DNA of 64,000 nucleotides from DASRHT01 sp035293765 (GTDB taxonomy: Bacteria; Chloroflexota; Ktedonobacteria; Ktedonobacterales; Ktedonobacteraceae), in the NCBI GenBank assembly GCA_035293765.1, contig DATGMF010000059.1, positions 124,001 to 188,000 of the forward strand, written 5' to 3'. Numbering within the stretch: the stretch's first letter is position 1; each line of letters opens with the position of its first letter. The notes beneath the pieces are model-generated. The model saw only the letters and a list, made by a program, of their open reading frames with translations. It made no database searches and had not been told where the DNA came from. Both the position numbers and the translations under genes were made by a program. Shown here piece by piece: positions 54,560 through 62,185 of the stretch.

Positions 54560-55501
54560 TTAGTTATGACAGGTAATAACGACCGCGCTCATATCATCTG
54601 CTTTGGAGCGCAATGCATCCTGTTGTGAACGATTGACGGCCTGACGTACAATAGCGCGGGCGACGGTTGTACGCGCGCCCTTCCTCAATAGCATCTCAAG
54701 CTCGCTATTGGTGAGATTATCATGGATACCATCGGAACAGAGGAGAATTCGGTCGGTGGGCTGGATTGCGATCTGCTCGCAGTGAATGGTTGGCGCTTGA
54801 GGATCGCCCAATGCTTGCGTAATCCCATTACGTCTATCGAAATACTCCTGCTCGGTTTCCGTTAATTGATCGGACTCTGTAGCCTGTTCTATGCGTAAAG
54901 CATCTTTATCATTAATTATTTGCTCATCCAGCAAGATTGAGAGAAAGCCATCATCACGCGTTAATGGTCTGAGGGAATCTTCTCCTCGCAGCAGGTAAAT
55001 GCGGCTGTCGCCAACATGGGCATAGGTCATAAGATACCCATCTTCGCCTGGCTGCCGGCAGAATGCCACCACCGCTACCGTCGTCGCCGGCCCTTCAATT
55101 AGCTCCTGCATTACCCCCTTCCTTGCTTGCTTCCACCCTTTTGTACGTATTCGCTCGTGCGCGTCTTCCACCAAGCGCAGCAGCGTTGAACGCAGGTCGA
55201 GACAATCGCAAGGCTCTAGAATAGCAGCAGTGTCATTTCCCTGTTGAGCCTGCTGAAAAACCTGCTTCCAGCCATGACGGATGCTATACGCGGCCATACG
55301 GGAAGCGATATCGCCCGCCACGCTCCCTCCCACGCCATCAAAGACAGCAGCCAACCCACGCGCCCGATCCACCAGGACGCGGTCCTCGTTGCGACTATGG
55401 TTTTCACTCACGACGCTATAATGTGAAAAAGTAAATGGTATATGACCCGGCTTCTTTTCAACCTTTTCCTGTGTCTCTGGATTTACTGCCTCATTAATCA
55501 T
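54560..55501 (-). CDS. PP2C-family serine/threonine phosphatase
   Basis: 313 residues of the metal-dependent PP2C (PPM) family. Motifs: NEDRVLVDR with the first metal Asp region, GLAAVFDGVGGSVAGDIA, TVAVVAFCR, YAHVGDSRIYLLR, LLCSDGIHDNLT and SKADDMSAVVIT. Removes phosphate from Ser/Thr of proteins controlled by Hanks-type kinases. ATG 55501 follows AGGAGAAG; ATG 55519 is in frame too. Flanked by the two zinc-ribbon genes, one on each side and in the other direction. The partner kinase is not in the window. Confidence 0.9.
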   Translation of the reverse strand: MINEAVNPETQEKVEKKPGHIPFTFSHYSVVSENHSRNEDRVLVDRARGLAAVFDGVGGSVAGDIASRMAAYSIRHGWKQVFQQAQQGNDTAAILEPCDCLDLRSTLLRLVEDAHERIRTKGWKQARKGVMQELIEGPATTVAVVAFCRQPGEDGYLMTYAHVGDSRIYLLRGEDSLRPLTRDDGFLSILLDEQIINDKDALRIEQATESDQLTETEQEYFDRRNGITQALGDPQAPTIHCEQIAIQPTDRILLCSDGIHDNLTNSELEMLLRKGARTTVARAIVRQAVNRSQQDALRSKADDMSAVVITCHN

Positions 55502-55682
55502 TCTCTCTTCTCCTGCCAAATTTAAGTCAAGTAGTGGTATAGATTGCGATAGTAAGAAAAAAACATTCTGGTAATTTTAACGCCTTTTCTCCGCTCCCTC
55601 GAACGTAGTAACAAGAGTATATCATATGTTGGACTTTCTATAATCACAACATCGACATATTTTCAGAATTCAGCCTACTATT

Positions 55683-55749
55683 CAGACGGCCAACGCTCCC
55701 ACGATGAATCGGGGAGCTACCGCGGCTCGCTGCGCTCAGGCCGCCAGCA
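55683..55749. repeat. Hybrid variable-stem hairpin (copy C)
   Basis: Read on the - strand this is GGCGGCC, then TGAGCGCAGCGAGC (loop type 1), then the type-2 core GTAGCTCCCCGATTCATCGT, then GCGTT and GGCCGTCTG. The arms are imperfect (7 of 9 pair). So one copy carries the outer sequence of type 1 with the core of type 2 nested inside. Confidence 0.75.
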
Positions 55750-55920
55750 AGGAATTGCTTGCGATAAAAGCTTGCCTATCTTGCCAAAACCACATAAGAT
55801 ACTCTTGCTCTCTATCTTCTCTAGAGAAAGACTGGTAATCAGAGTCGAGCCGCCTGAAAAAGATTTATCACGAGCATTACAGCCTCGCTTATCTTCCCTC
55901 TCCCACTGGGTGACTACATG

Positions 55921-55929
55921 TGGTATAAT
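55921..55929 (+). promoter_or_regulatory. Extended -10 promoter of the zinc-ribbon/rpsU operon
   Basis: TGGTATAAT (55921-55929) is an extended -10 element, about 105 bp before the start of the second zinc-ribbon gene. No good -35, as is common with extended -10 promoters. The remainder of 55502-55920 contains copy C and otherwise no feature. Confidence 0.5.
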
Positions 55930-56034
55930 GAATAGATACTGTATGGTGCATTGTTGCTCTGAGTAGATTGTCTATTAGAAATTTGCGCGATACAGGGATT
56001 TTGAGGGGGAAGACCCCAGAATTGAGAAAGATTA

Positions 56035-56382
56035 ATGGCATTAAGTGATCAAACCTTGTATTGCCGCGATTGCAATCAAGAATTTACCTTTACGGTTGGC
56101 GAACAGGAATTTTATGCAAGTCGGGGACTCACCAATGCACCCAGCCGCTGTCCCGAGTGCCGCGCCGCTCGCAAGCAGTCTGGCGGTGGCCGCAGAGACT
56201 CCTACAGCGGTGGTGGATATCGAGATCGTGATGCACGCCAGATGTATACCACGACCTGCGCCAGTTGCGGCAACGAGGCCCAGGTACCTTTCCAGCCACG
56301 CGATGACCGGCCTGTCTATTGCAGCGATTGCTTCCAATCGCAACGCACAGGCCGCTCCAACGACCGACGGTCCCGCTGGTAA
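56035..56382 (+). CDS. Two-zinc-ribbon protein, paralog
   Basis: 115 residues, the same two-ribbon layout as the gene at 53957 (LYCRDCNQEFTFTVGEQEFY ... CPECRAARKQ; TTTCASCGNEAQVPFQPRDD ... YCSDCF), but the tail is short (RTGRSNDRRSRW). Nucleotide identity across the ribbons is high, so this is a fairly recent duplication. It sits 5 bp before rpsU and is surely co-transcribed with it, which points to a role in translation or RNA handling under stress. The ATG has a moderate GAGAAAG site. Confidence 0.85.
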   Translation: MALSDQTLYCRDCNQEFTFTVGEQEFYASRGLTNAPSRCPECRAARKQSGGGRRDSYSGGGYRDRDARQMYTTTCASCGNEAQVPFQPRDDRPVYCSDCFQSQRTGRSNDRRSRW

Positions 56383-56387
56383 TCTCC

Positions 56388-56570
56388 ATGACAGAGATTT
56401 TAGTAAAACAGGGCGATTCGTTTGAGTGGGCCCTAAAACGATTTAGCCGCAAAGTGCAGGAAGCTGGCATCCTGTCAGAAGCGCGGCGACGACGCCACTA
56501 TGAGAGCCCACAAGCTCGTCGCAAACGCAAAGCCGAATCGCAACGCCGCAGGCGTCGTCAGACACGGTAG
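56388..56570 (+). CDS. rpsU: 30S ribosomal protein bS21
   Basis: 60 residues with the standard bS21 pattern: ILVKQGDSFEWALKRFSRKV, then an Arg-rich helix (ILSEARRRRHYESPQARRKR). Part of the small subunit, important for initiation on mRNAs with strong ribosome sites and often lost or duplicated in other bacteria. The ATG is 5 bp after the stop of the second zinc-ribbon gene, so translation is coupled. Pairing of bS21 with a zinc-ribbon protein is not one of the classic rpsU operons (rpsU-dnaG-rpoD or yqeY). Confidence 0.92.
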   Translation: MTEILVKQGDSFEWALKRFSRKVQEAGILSEARRRRHYESPQARRKRKAESQRRRRRQTR

Positions 56571-56612
56571 TCAGGCCCATCATAGAGCAGATTTCGTAGG
56601 AGCATGCATAAC

Positions 56613-56659
56613 GGCAGCGATCTTTCCATAAAGAGATGTTTTGTGAGGAGATCGCTGCC
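56613..56659 (+). terminator. Hairpin after rpsU
   Basis: GGCAGCGATCT (56613-56623) pairs with AGATCGCTGCC (56649-56659) around a 25-base AT-rich loop; no T run follows directly. Confidence 0.5.
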
Positions 56660-56733
56660 GCCATTGCTCTCTACTCTATCACCACATGGGTTCTCTCCTC
56701 GTAGCGTAAGCATGGGTTTAGAAAGGACCACCC

Positions 56734-57192
56734 ATGAAGATGAACAGCCAATCTCGATCCTTTGTTAAGCAGGTCCAGATAGATCTGCTGGCGCTTGGTG
56801 ATGCCGACCTGTTCCAAACGGTTCATCAATGGGTGGAGGGGAGAAGTGTAGCCACGTTATCGTTTGAAGTTATAGAAGATACGCTTACTACGCTTGGATA
56901 TACCCGTATGGAAATGCTCTCAGCCGAAGATGTGCTCCCAGTTCGGGCACAGTGGCAGCCTCCCCTGCCGGAGCAATTGCGCGTCCTGCTTACCGCGATG
57001 GATGTCCATGTGTTTGCTCAGTACGTCATTCCTCTGGCCTTCCAATCGCTTCATCCAACCCATCCCGAATGGTACGATGGAGTCACATTCAACGCGCATC
57101 TCGCAAACTATCTGCGCCAGCTAAAAAATAAAAGGGCGGACGCGAGGCCCACCCCAACCATTACAGGACGCGATCCCGACGGGTCGTTGTAA
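56734..57192 (+). CDS. Hypothetical soluble protein
   Basis: 152 residues, helical; no recognised motif or membrane segment. Segments SFEVIEDTLTTLGYTRMEML and PEQLRVLLTAMDVHVFAQYV suggest a globular alpha fold. ATG 56734 has AAAGGA upstream. Its last 32 bases overlap the 3' end of the YggT-family gene on the other strand. Nothing in the neighbourhood suggests a role. Confidence 0.6.
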   Translation: MKMNSQSRSFVKQVQIDLLALGDADLFQTVHQWVEGRSVATLSFEVIEDTLTTLGYTRMEMLSAEDVLPVRAQWQPPLPEQLRVLLTAMDVHVFAQYVIPLAFQSLHPTHPEWYDGVTFNAHLANYLRQLKNKRADARPTPTITGRDPDGSL

Positions 57193-57691
57193 CGCTTTGC
57201 CGATCCGTCAAGACGGGCGCGAACAACACCCGGCCCAGCGAGACGATTCCCCAGGCAATCAAGGCATAGACGAGCATCGCGATCAGTGTCGAAACCTCGA
57301 ACACGCTTCTTCCCAGAGCCTGGTCATTGAATATGCCGTTAAAGGCCACGACAAAAATGTGACTCAGATTGTACAGGAACGTAATAAAGTCATTGCCTTC
57401 GTTTGCCCCCAGCAGGCGGAAAAGCAGGCGCAGCCCCAGAATAACTTCCAATACGCCCAGCACAAAGTAGGTCACTCTGGTGATCCAGTAACGCGTATTG
57501 GCACGACTCTGGTTCTTATCCTCAAAAACATCGACCCGCTGCTCTACCCGGTTACCAGCAGGATCAACATAGTTTTCACGCTGGCTCTGACCAGAGCGAA
57601 CGGCATCATTATACACCTGTCTATCATAAGCACGATCTGAAACTGTGAGCTGCTCATAGCCCGGCATACGTGGATCGGGAGAAGTACTCAT
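57161..57691 (-). CDS. YggT-family membrane protein
   Basis: 176 residues. A long hydrophilic N-terminus (about 65 residues, rich in Asp, Arg, Tyr) precedes a YggT-type domain with a re-entrant or three-helix arrangement: ITRVTYFVLGVLEVILGLRL, LYNLSHIFVVAFNGIFNDQ and STLIAMLVYALIAWGIVSLG. YggT proteins are small bacterial and plastid membrane proteins linked to osmotic and membrane stress. The ATG at 57691 has an AAGGAG site. Convergent with the gene at 56734, overlapping 32 bp. Confidence 0.82.
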   Translation of the reverse strand: MSTSPDPRMPGYEQLTVSDRAYDRQVYNDAVRSGQSQRENYVDPAGNRVEQRVDVFEDKNQSRANTRYWITRVTYFVLGVLEVILGLRLLFRLLGANEGNDFITFLYNLSHIFVVAFNGIFNDQALGRSVFEVSTLIAMLVYALIAWGIVSLGRVLFAPVLTDRQSVTTTRRDRVL

Positions 57692-57913
57692 TTTTTTCTC
57701 CTTACTATATACTGCAATGTAATAAATTTAGAAAAGGACATCTTCCTATAACACGTAAGACCCTGCCTATCAGACTCTTGAAATGAGAGATACATCGGGA
57801 AACGCTTTACCTGTTAGCCATAAGCGGGTAAGTAAAAAAGACGTTGAAACTCGATGAACATTTGTCCCGTATCTGCCTCAAAGAAAGCTATCAGTAATAT
57901 ATGAGGAGTTATC

Positions 57914-58497
57914 ATGCCTGGCAAAAATGCGTGTATTGTTATTGATCTGAGAACCGGCCAACATCTGGTGAAAATCCCGGATATCGTTGCGGTCCTGGCT
58001 GCCGCGAGCTGGAAGGTCGATGTCTCATTGAAAGAATATGGCGGCGAGACGTTGAAACTGGCACAGAAAGCGGCGCTGGCTATCGTGAATAGCCAGATAC
58101 ACAAAATTGATCTCGGCCATATGGAGGTGCAGAGCCCCACTCCTCTCAAAACGAACAAGCCCAACGGGCTGGCTCCCAGGATGAGTCTGGAACAGAATAC
58201 GTAATCACTGTCATAGGGACCGTTCTCCATCCAGAGAAACAACATACCTATATCATTGCAGGCAACCATAAAGACCCGAATACAGAGGCCAGCGAAACCT
58301 TTGCCGTACGCGTCAACAACAATACATTCGTGTTCAACAGCGACGGCACCCACTTCCCTCCAGCAGCCGTGCTGGACTTGCAAGAGGGAGAGGAGATTAT
58401 AGTCAGAGGGGAAAAGAGCAAACGCAACGTCATTCGGGCGCATTCAGTGAGATGGCTACGTCAATCAGGGGACGTTCACGCGCTAAATCATCCCTGA
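57914..58497 (+). pseudogene. Decayed gene: DAGK-like start, frameshifted tail
   Basis: Two frames look like parts of one gene. 57914-58204 begins with ATG and reads CIVIDLRTGQHLVKIPDIVA, which resembles the N-terminal lobe of diacylglycerol-kinase-type lipid kinases, but the GGDGT motif that should follow is missing. 58111-58497, in another frame, has no start codon but a well-formed coding look (TEYVITVIGTVLHP, FAVRVNNNTFVFNSDGTHFP, LQEGEEIIVRGEKSK). I read this as a deleted and frameshifted remnant; it could be two genes with an unusual start. The tail overlaps the nitrilase-type gene on the other strand by about 68 bp. Confidence 0.4.
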
Positions 58498-59284
58498 TCT
58501 TATACGCAACTTCGGCATCCTTGAGAATGCTCTCATCTATCGATTGGATAAACATCTCTTCGCATGTATGATCGAGCCGCTTGAGGGTTCCCTTAAATGG
58601 CATCGCGACCTGCGATCTGCCGATGAGGTCATCCATCTGCGCATCGTCTCCGCCCTGAGAAGCCGCGTTGGCAAATACTACGGCAATCTCATTTTCAAAG
58701 GCGCGCGCAACGCAGAGAGCGTTTACGGCGTGGACCTCAGCGGCGGGATCGTGCTGTAGCCCTATGCCCGCGTCCACAAAGCACCAGTAGCTGGGGCAGA
58801 TGACGATATCAACATTCTGCCTGATCATTGCTCGAAACACTTCGGGGAAGATCAGGTCCCAGCAAATGATGAGGCCAATCCTGCCATATGCCGTATCAAA
58901 CACATGCACCGCATCGCCAGACGTCAAATAGGGCCGCTCTGGATGCCAGAGATTATTTTTGCGATATTTTCCCCTGACCTCGCCCGCACGGTCTATATAA
59001 TAGGCCGTGTTATACCACCCCTGCGGCGTTCCTTCAATAATAGAGCCAGGCACAATGTCAATTGCATAGCGCCTGGCTAATTGCTGAAAGTGTTGCACGT
59101 ATCGGCCCGTAAAATCAACATACTCTTGATTGCCATGCACTGGACCTGTGACAACATCCTCGGGAAACACAATGATCTCCGCCCCGGCGGTTGCCGCAGC
59201 TTTAATAAAGCCCTCCATGCGCTCAAGGTTTTTCGCTACCGCAAACTGGGCAATTGCAAACTGCACGACTGCGATTGTGACCAT
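58430..59284 (-). CDS. Carbon-nitrogen hydrolase (nitrilase superfamily)
   Basis: 284 residues. The catalytic triad is E42 (IIVFPEDVV), K109 (GKYRKNNLWHPE) and C141 (GLIICWDLIFPE), as in the amidase/nitrilase superfamily, which cleaves amides, carbamoyl groups or nitriles. The rest follows the family's alpha-beta-beta-alpha sandwich. Substrate is not clear; the WDLIFPE form of the Cys motif is common to omega-amidase and carbamoyl-putrescine hydrolase-like groups. ATG 59284 follows AAGGGGG. It is followed on the same strand, upstream, by a metallophosphoesterase 26 bp away. Confidence 0.85.
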   Translation of the reverse strand: MVTIAVVQFAIAQFAVAKNLERMEGFIKAAATAGAEIIVFPEDVVTGPVHGNQEYVDFTGRYVQHFQQLARRYAIDIVPGSIIEGTPQGWYNTAYYIDRAGEVRGKYRKNNLWHPERPYLTSGDAVHVFDTAYGRIGLIICWDLIFPEVFRAMIRQNVDIVICPSYWCFVDAGIGLQHDPAAEVHAVNALCVARAFENEIAVVFANAASQGGDDAQMDDLIGRSQVAMPFKGTLKRLDHTCEEMFIQSIDESILKDAEVAYKIRDDLARERPLIDVAISLNAPE

Positions 59285-59310
59285 CCTGTTTCCCCCTTCA
59301 GGCAACAAGA

Positions 59311-60018
59311 CTAATATGTTGCCTCGGTGAGCGTTTTGATATATTTTTTAGCTCTTGGCATGCCGCTGGTCTCCATTTGCTTGACGACCACCTTAACATC
59401 ATACTCCACACGGCAATGTTCAGCCAGCCACGCGTTATCCTGCCAGGTGAGGATCGCGTAAGCTGCGCGCAGGTCTTTGTCGCGCGGCAGTCCGCAACTG
59501 CCAACATCGACCAGCAAAAGATTGCGCCAGCGCCGCGTATAGGCGACATGGTAATGACCAAAGGCCAGCGCGCCAACAGTCGGCTCCAGCTCGCCCAGGA
59601 ACTGCTCCAGATCACTATCGGGTGCGTCGGGATAGATATGATCCTTCAGGTTATGCGGATTGGCATGCACCACCAACAGATCGCTCCCCTCGGGGTTGGG
59701 GATCAGGTGTGAAAAGGGCAACGAGGCGAGATAGTCAATGCCCTTTGATTTAATTTGCTCACGGGTCCAGTCAACTATTTTTTTCTTACTTTCCTTCGCC
59801 GGGTTTCCGGTCACAATATCGTTATCGGTATTGCCCATAATAACCGGACACTGTAACTCGCGAACAGCGTCCAGTGCCTGACGGGGACGGGGACCATTCA
59901 AACACAGGTCGCCCGCGACAACCAGTTGATCGATCTTTGGCTGTCGCTCCAGGTCGCGCAACACGGCTGCTAGCGCGACCTGGTTCCCATGAATATCTGA
60001 AAGAATAGCTACGCGCAT
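59311..60018 (-). CDS. YfcE/MJ0936-like metallophosphoesterase
   Basis: 235 residues: the two-metal phosphoesterase fold with AILSDIHGNQVAL (D-x-H), VVAGDLCLNGPRP (GD), VIMGNTDNDIV (GN), VVHANPHNLKDH and FGHYHVAYTRRW (the final His pair). Cleaves phosphodiesters such as cyclic nucleotides. ATG 60018 gives the normal length; its ribosome site is weak. In the same frame the reading extends upstream another 82 codons, into a fragment of a different phosphatase (next entry), so translation could start there. Confidence 0.85.
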   Translation of the reverse strand: MRVAILSDIHGNQVALAAVLRDLERQPKIDQLVVAGDLCLNGPRPRQALDAVRELQCPVIMGNTDNDIVTGNPAKESKKKIVDWTREQIKSKGIDYLASLPFSHLIPNPEGSDLLVVHANPHNLKDHIYPDAPDSDLEQFLGELEPTVGALAFGHYHVAYTRRWRNLLLVDVGSCGLPRDKDLRAAYAILTWQDNAWLAEHCRVEYDVKVVVKQMETSGMPRAKKYIKTLTEATY

Positions 60019-60264
60019 ATGATGGAATACTCTTATATCTACTTTCAAACAGTTCTTCAGCATACAAATAAACGAGGGTCTATGCAAGGCCCGTATGGTA
60101 ATATAACGCAAATGGCAAATATGAGCAAATTTTATAGAATCTTCTCCCCGATCCAGGCAATCGCCCAGGAAAACCAGAGTATCCTCTTCACGAAAAGGCA
60201 GGATGGCGAGCAAGCGCCGGAGCAAGGTGACTTCGCCGTGTATATCCCCAATTGCATAGGTCAT
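60019..60264 (-). pseudogene. Remnant N-terminus of a second metallophosphatase, fused in frame
   Basis: From an ATG at 60264 the - strand reads MTYAIGDIHGEVTLLRRLLA and FLGDCLDRGEDS: the first two metal motifs (GDIHG, GD-x2-DRG) of the PrpA/PP1-like or ApaH phosphatases. After about 43 residues homology stops and some 40 residues of nondescript sequence lead, without stop codon, into the complete metallophosphoesterase. It is a broken gene that has become the open upstream part of the other. Confidence 0.6.
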
Positions 60265-60284
60265 CGCCTGCTCCGGCGTTAACG

Positions 60285-60701
60285 GCTCTGCGCCTGATTA
60301 CCTTCGGCGTTGCCGCAGTGCTGGCATGGTTCGGCTACATCACACTTCCCCTTCTGTACGCCGTAGCCCTTATTCTCGGCATAACCCAGGCATTGGAGGA
60401 ACCGGCGCTGGCGGCTACCCTGCCGATGGTGGTAGCCGTCGAGCAGCTTGAGCGGGCCAATGCCTGGCTGGTCGGCGCGCAAAATGTGATTGAGCTGCTC
60501 GCATTCCCGCTCGGCGGCGTCCTCGCCAGCATCAGCGCGACGTTGACAATGGGCGTCGGCGAGGGCTGCACTATCGTTACGCTGATCGCGCTTTTGCTGC
60601 TACGCGGCACATTCTACCCGCTACGCACGGGCAAGCGCCACATCGTCATTGAAGTTATCGATGGGCTGCGGTTCCTGTTCCCGGCAGAACGGGCGCTGTA
60701 G
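60285..60701 (+). pseudogene. Internal fragment of an MFS transporter gene
   Basis: The frame ALRLITFGVAAVLAWFGYIT ... LEEPALAATLPMVV ... ANAWLVGAQNVIELLAFPLG corresponds to helices 3 to 6 of an EntS-like MFS exporter (compare the intact gene at 52149). It lacks the first two helices and the whole second half, and ends at the TAG of a repeat copy. It starts within some 25 bp of the phosphatase remnant on the other strand. Confidence 0.65.
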
Positions 60702-60745
60702 CTCCCCGATTCATCGTGGGAGACGCGGTGAACCGGGTCCCTACG
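60698..60745. repeat. Type-2 hairpin core (copy D) joined to a family-3 repeat
   Basis: The 25-bp core (60698-60722) is followed at once by GACGCGGTGAACCGGGTCCC (60722-60741) and TACGG. There are no clear 9-bp arms around this core. The composite ends the MFS fragment (+) and supplies the TAG stop of the PadR gene (-, 60741-60743). Confidence 0.7.
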
Positions 60746-61349
60746 GGGGAGGTATTGATTGGTTCTGCTCTACCATCGCCAGCGCATCGTAGAGCCAGCG
60801 GATGTAGGTTTTCTCAAAATCGATGGCGAAGCGGATGATGAGCGTGAAGTAAGGGTCCGCTTCGCCCTCAGCAAGATATGGATTAGGCCGCCGATTGCCC
60901 TGCGGATAGCTCCCTCGCACGGGAATATGATGCGACTGTTGGAGATAGTCTAGCAGTCGCATCTCGTGATTGGCGATGCTGGTGCGCAAGTTGTGGGCAA
61001 TGTCGCCAGGAGCTGCGAAGGTGCCAAACAGGACTTTGAGCAGCAGTTCATCGCGCAACTGAAACACCTCCGGCGGCTGCGCCTGCCACTGGCGCAACGC
61101 GGCATGCCCTGGCTCCGTGATCGCGTAGACTTTGCGATCCGGTCGTGTCTCCTGCTCTTCCCGCGTCATCTCCACCCAGCCCAGCGCTTGCATGCGCCTT
61201 AGCTCTTTATAGATCTGGCTCTGCGCCGCCCCCCACATGGGCGACAGCGTATGATCAAAGACGCGCTTCAGATCGTAGCCGGACAACGGCCCCCAGAAAG
61301 CCAGCAGCCCCAGCACGCCGTAGGTGATCGGATATGCCTCTTGCTCCAT
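60741..61349 (-). CDS. PadR-family transcriptional regulator
   Basis: 202 residues. N-terminal winged helix of the PadR type (YGVLGLLAFWGPLSGYDLKR, AQSQIYKELRRMQALGWVEM, RKVYAITEPGHAALRQW) followed by a Vir_C-type helical domain of about 100 residues that dimerises and binds effector. ATG 61349 has GAGAGG nine bases upstream; starts at 61379 and 61412 are in frame, but a dyad at 61382-61413 would then be coding. Divergent from an SRPBCC gene; the two presumably share a control region. The TAG stop lies in a family-3 repeat. Confidence 0.88.
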   Translation of the reverse strand: MEQEAYPITYGVLGLLAFWGPLSGYDLKRVFDHTLSPMWGAAQSQIYKELRRMQALGWVEMTREEQETRPDRKVYAITEPGHAALRQWQAQPPEVFQLRDELLLKVLFGTFAAPGDIAHNLRTSIANHEMRLLDYLQQSHHIPVRGSYPQGNRRPNPYLAEGEADPYFTLIIRFAIDFEKTYIRWLYDALAMVEQNQSIPPP

Positions 61350-61381
61350 CGGTATTTCCTCTCCAACGTTTTTCTCCATTA

Positions 61382-61413
61382 TATGACAGCAAGCTATATA
61401 GCTCCTTGTCATA
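61382..61413. promoter_or_regulatory. Nested 32-bp dyad, probable PadR operator
   Basis: TATGACA (61382-61388) and TGTCATA (61407-61413) are exact inverse complements, and a perfect 12-bp palindrome AGCTATATAGCT (61392-61403) lies at the same centre (61397.5). 26 of 32 positions are symmetric. It sits 33 bp before the PadR start in the intergenic space to the SRPBCC gene. Confidence 0.55.
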
Positions 61414-61451
61414 ATGACTTTTCTATGGTATATTCTTTCTAGATATATACC

Positions 61452-61479
61452 TTGAAGTCATATATCATCAAACTATAGC
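61452..61479 (+). promoter_or_regulatory. Promoter of the SRPBCC gene
   Basis: TTGAAG (61452-61457) and TATAGC (61474-61479) with a 16-bp spacer, 47 bp before the start codon. Confidence 0.45.
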
Positions 61480-61526
61480 TATGTTGTATCAGATAAGCTT
61501 TTTAGCAAGCAACAAAGGGGAAAACA

Positions 61527-61997
61527 ATGGGACAGATTAGCGCAAAAGCCGTGGATATTCTTGATGCGCGCCCGGAAGATGTCTACGCGACCATTGCCGA
61601 CTATCACGAGGGGCATCCGAGCATTCTCCCGAGGAAGAATCTGTATGATCTGCGAGTAGAGCAGGGCGGCTATGGCGCAGGCACCATTATCCGCTTCAAA
61701 GCGCGCATGCTGGGCGTTGAACAGTCGTTTCACCATCGCGTGAGCGAACCGGAGCCGGGCCGGGTGCTGGTCGAGCAGGATATCGAGCCTGGACAGAATG
61801 TCACTACCATGTTTACCGTCACTCCTCTGGAGAACGGGGAGAAATCGCAGGTCGAGATTTGCACCACTTTGAACGCCAGCCCTGGCCTGAGAGGTCTGGC
61901 CGAGCGCCTGCTCGTACCACTGATCAATCCGCCAATTTATCGCAAGGAACTCAAGCTCCTGGAGACGGTGGCGCGGCAGAGGGCCAGCAGGCAGTAA
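61527..61997 (+). CDS. SRPBCC (START/polyketide-cyclase-like) family protein
   Basis: 156 residues of the helix-grip ligand-binding fold: PEDVYATIADYHEGHPSILP at the N-terminus, then beta strands (GTIIRFKARMLGVEQSFHHR, GRVLVEQDIEPGQNVTTMFT) and the long C-terminal helix (LLVPLINPPIYRKELKLLET). This kind of protein binds lipids or aromatic compounds; no catalytic residues can be assigned. It stands divergently to the PadR gene and is the obvious target of that regulator. ATG 61527 has AAGGGG upstream. Confidence 0.82.
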   Translation: MGQISAKAVDILDARPEDVYATIADYHEGHPSILPRKNLYDLRVEQGGYGAGTIIRFKARMLGVEQSFHHRVSEPEPGRVLVEQDIEPGQNVTTMFTVTPLENGEKSQVEICTTLNASPGLRGLAERLLVPLINPPIYRKELKLLETVARQRASRQ

Positions 61998-62185
61998 CTG
62001 CTGGCTCCCTTACAATCTTTAAAAGAGGGTAATCATTTTCCAGCCTGTCATTTATCATCCAAATATGTTATACTCTACATGCAAATAGTCTTTTTAGGTC
62101 AACAATTTTAACAACTAGTTAACATTATTTAACAAAACTTATAGGATAGTTGCAAGACTAGCCTATAAGAAAGGAGTAGTGATCC

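Noticed and set aside
57814..58443. 209-residue - strand frame with hydrophobic stretches
   Set aside because: It lies opposite the decayed DAGK-like gene, has no ribosome site and an irregular composition (many Cys and Trp); likely a shadow.
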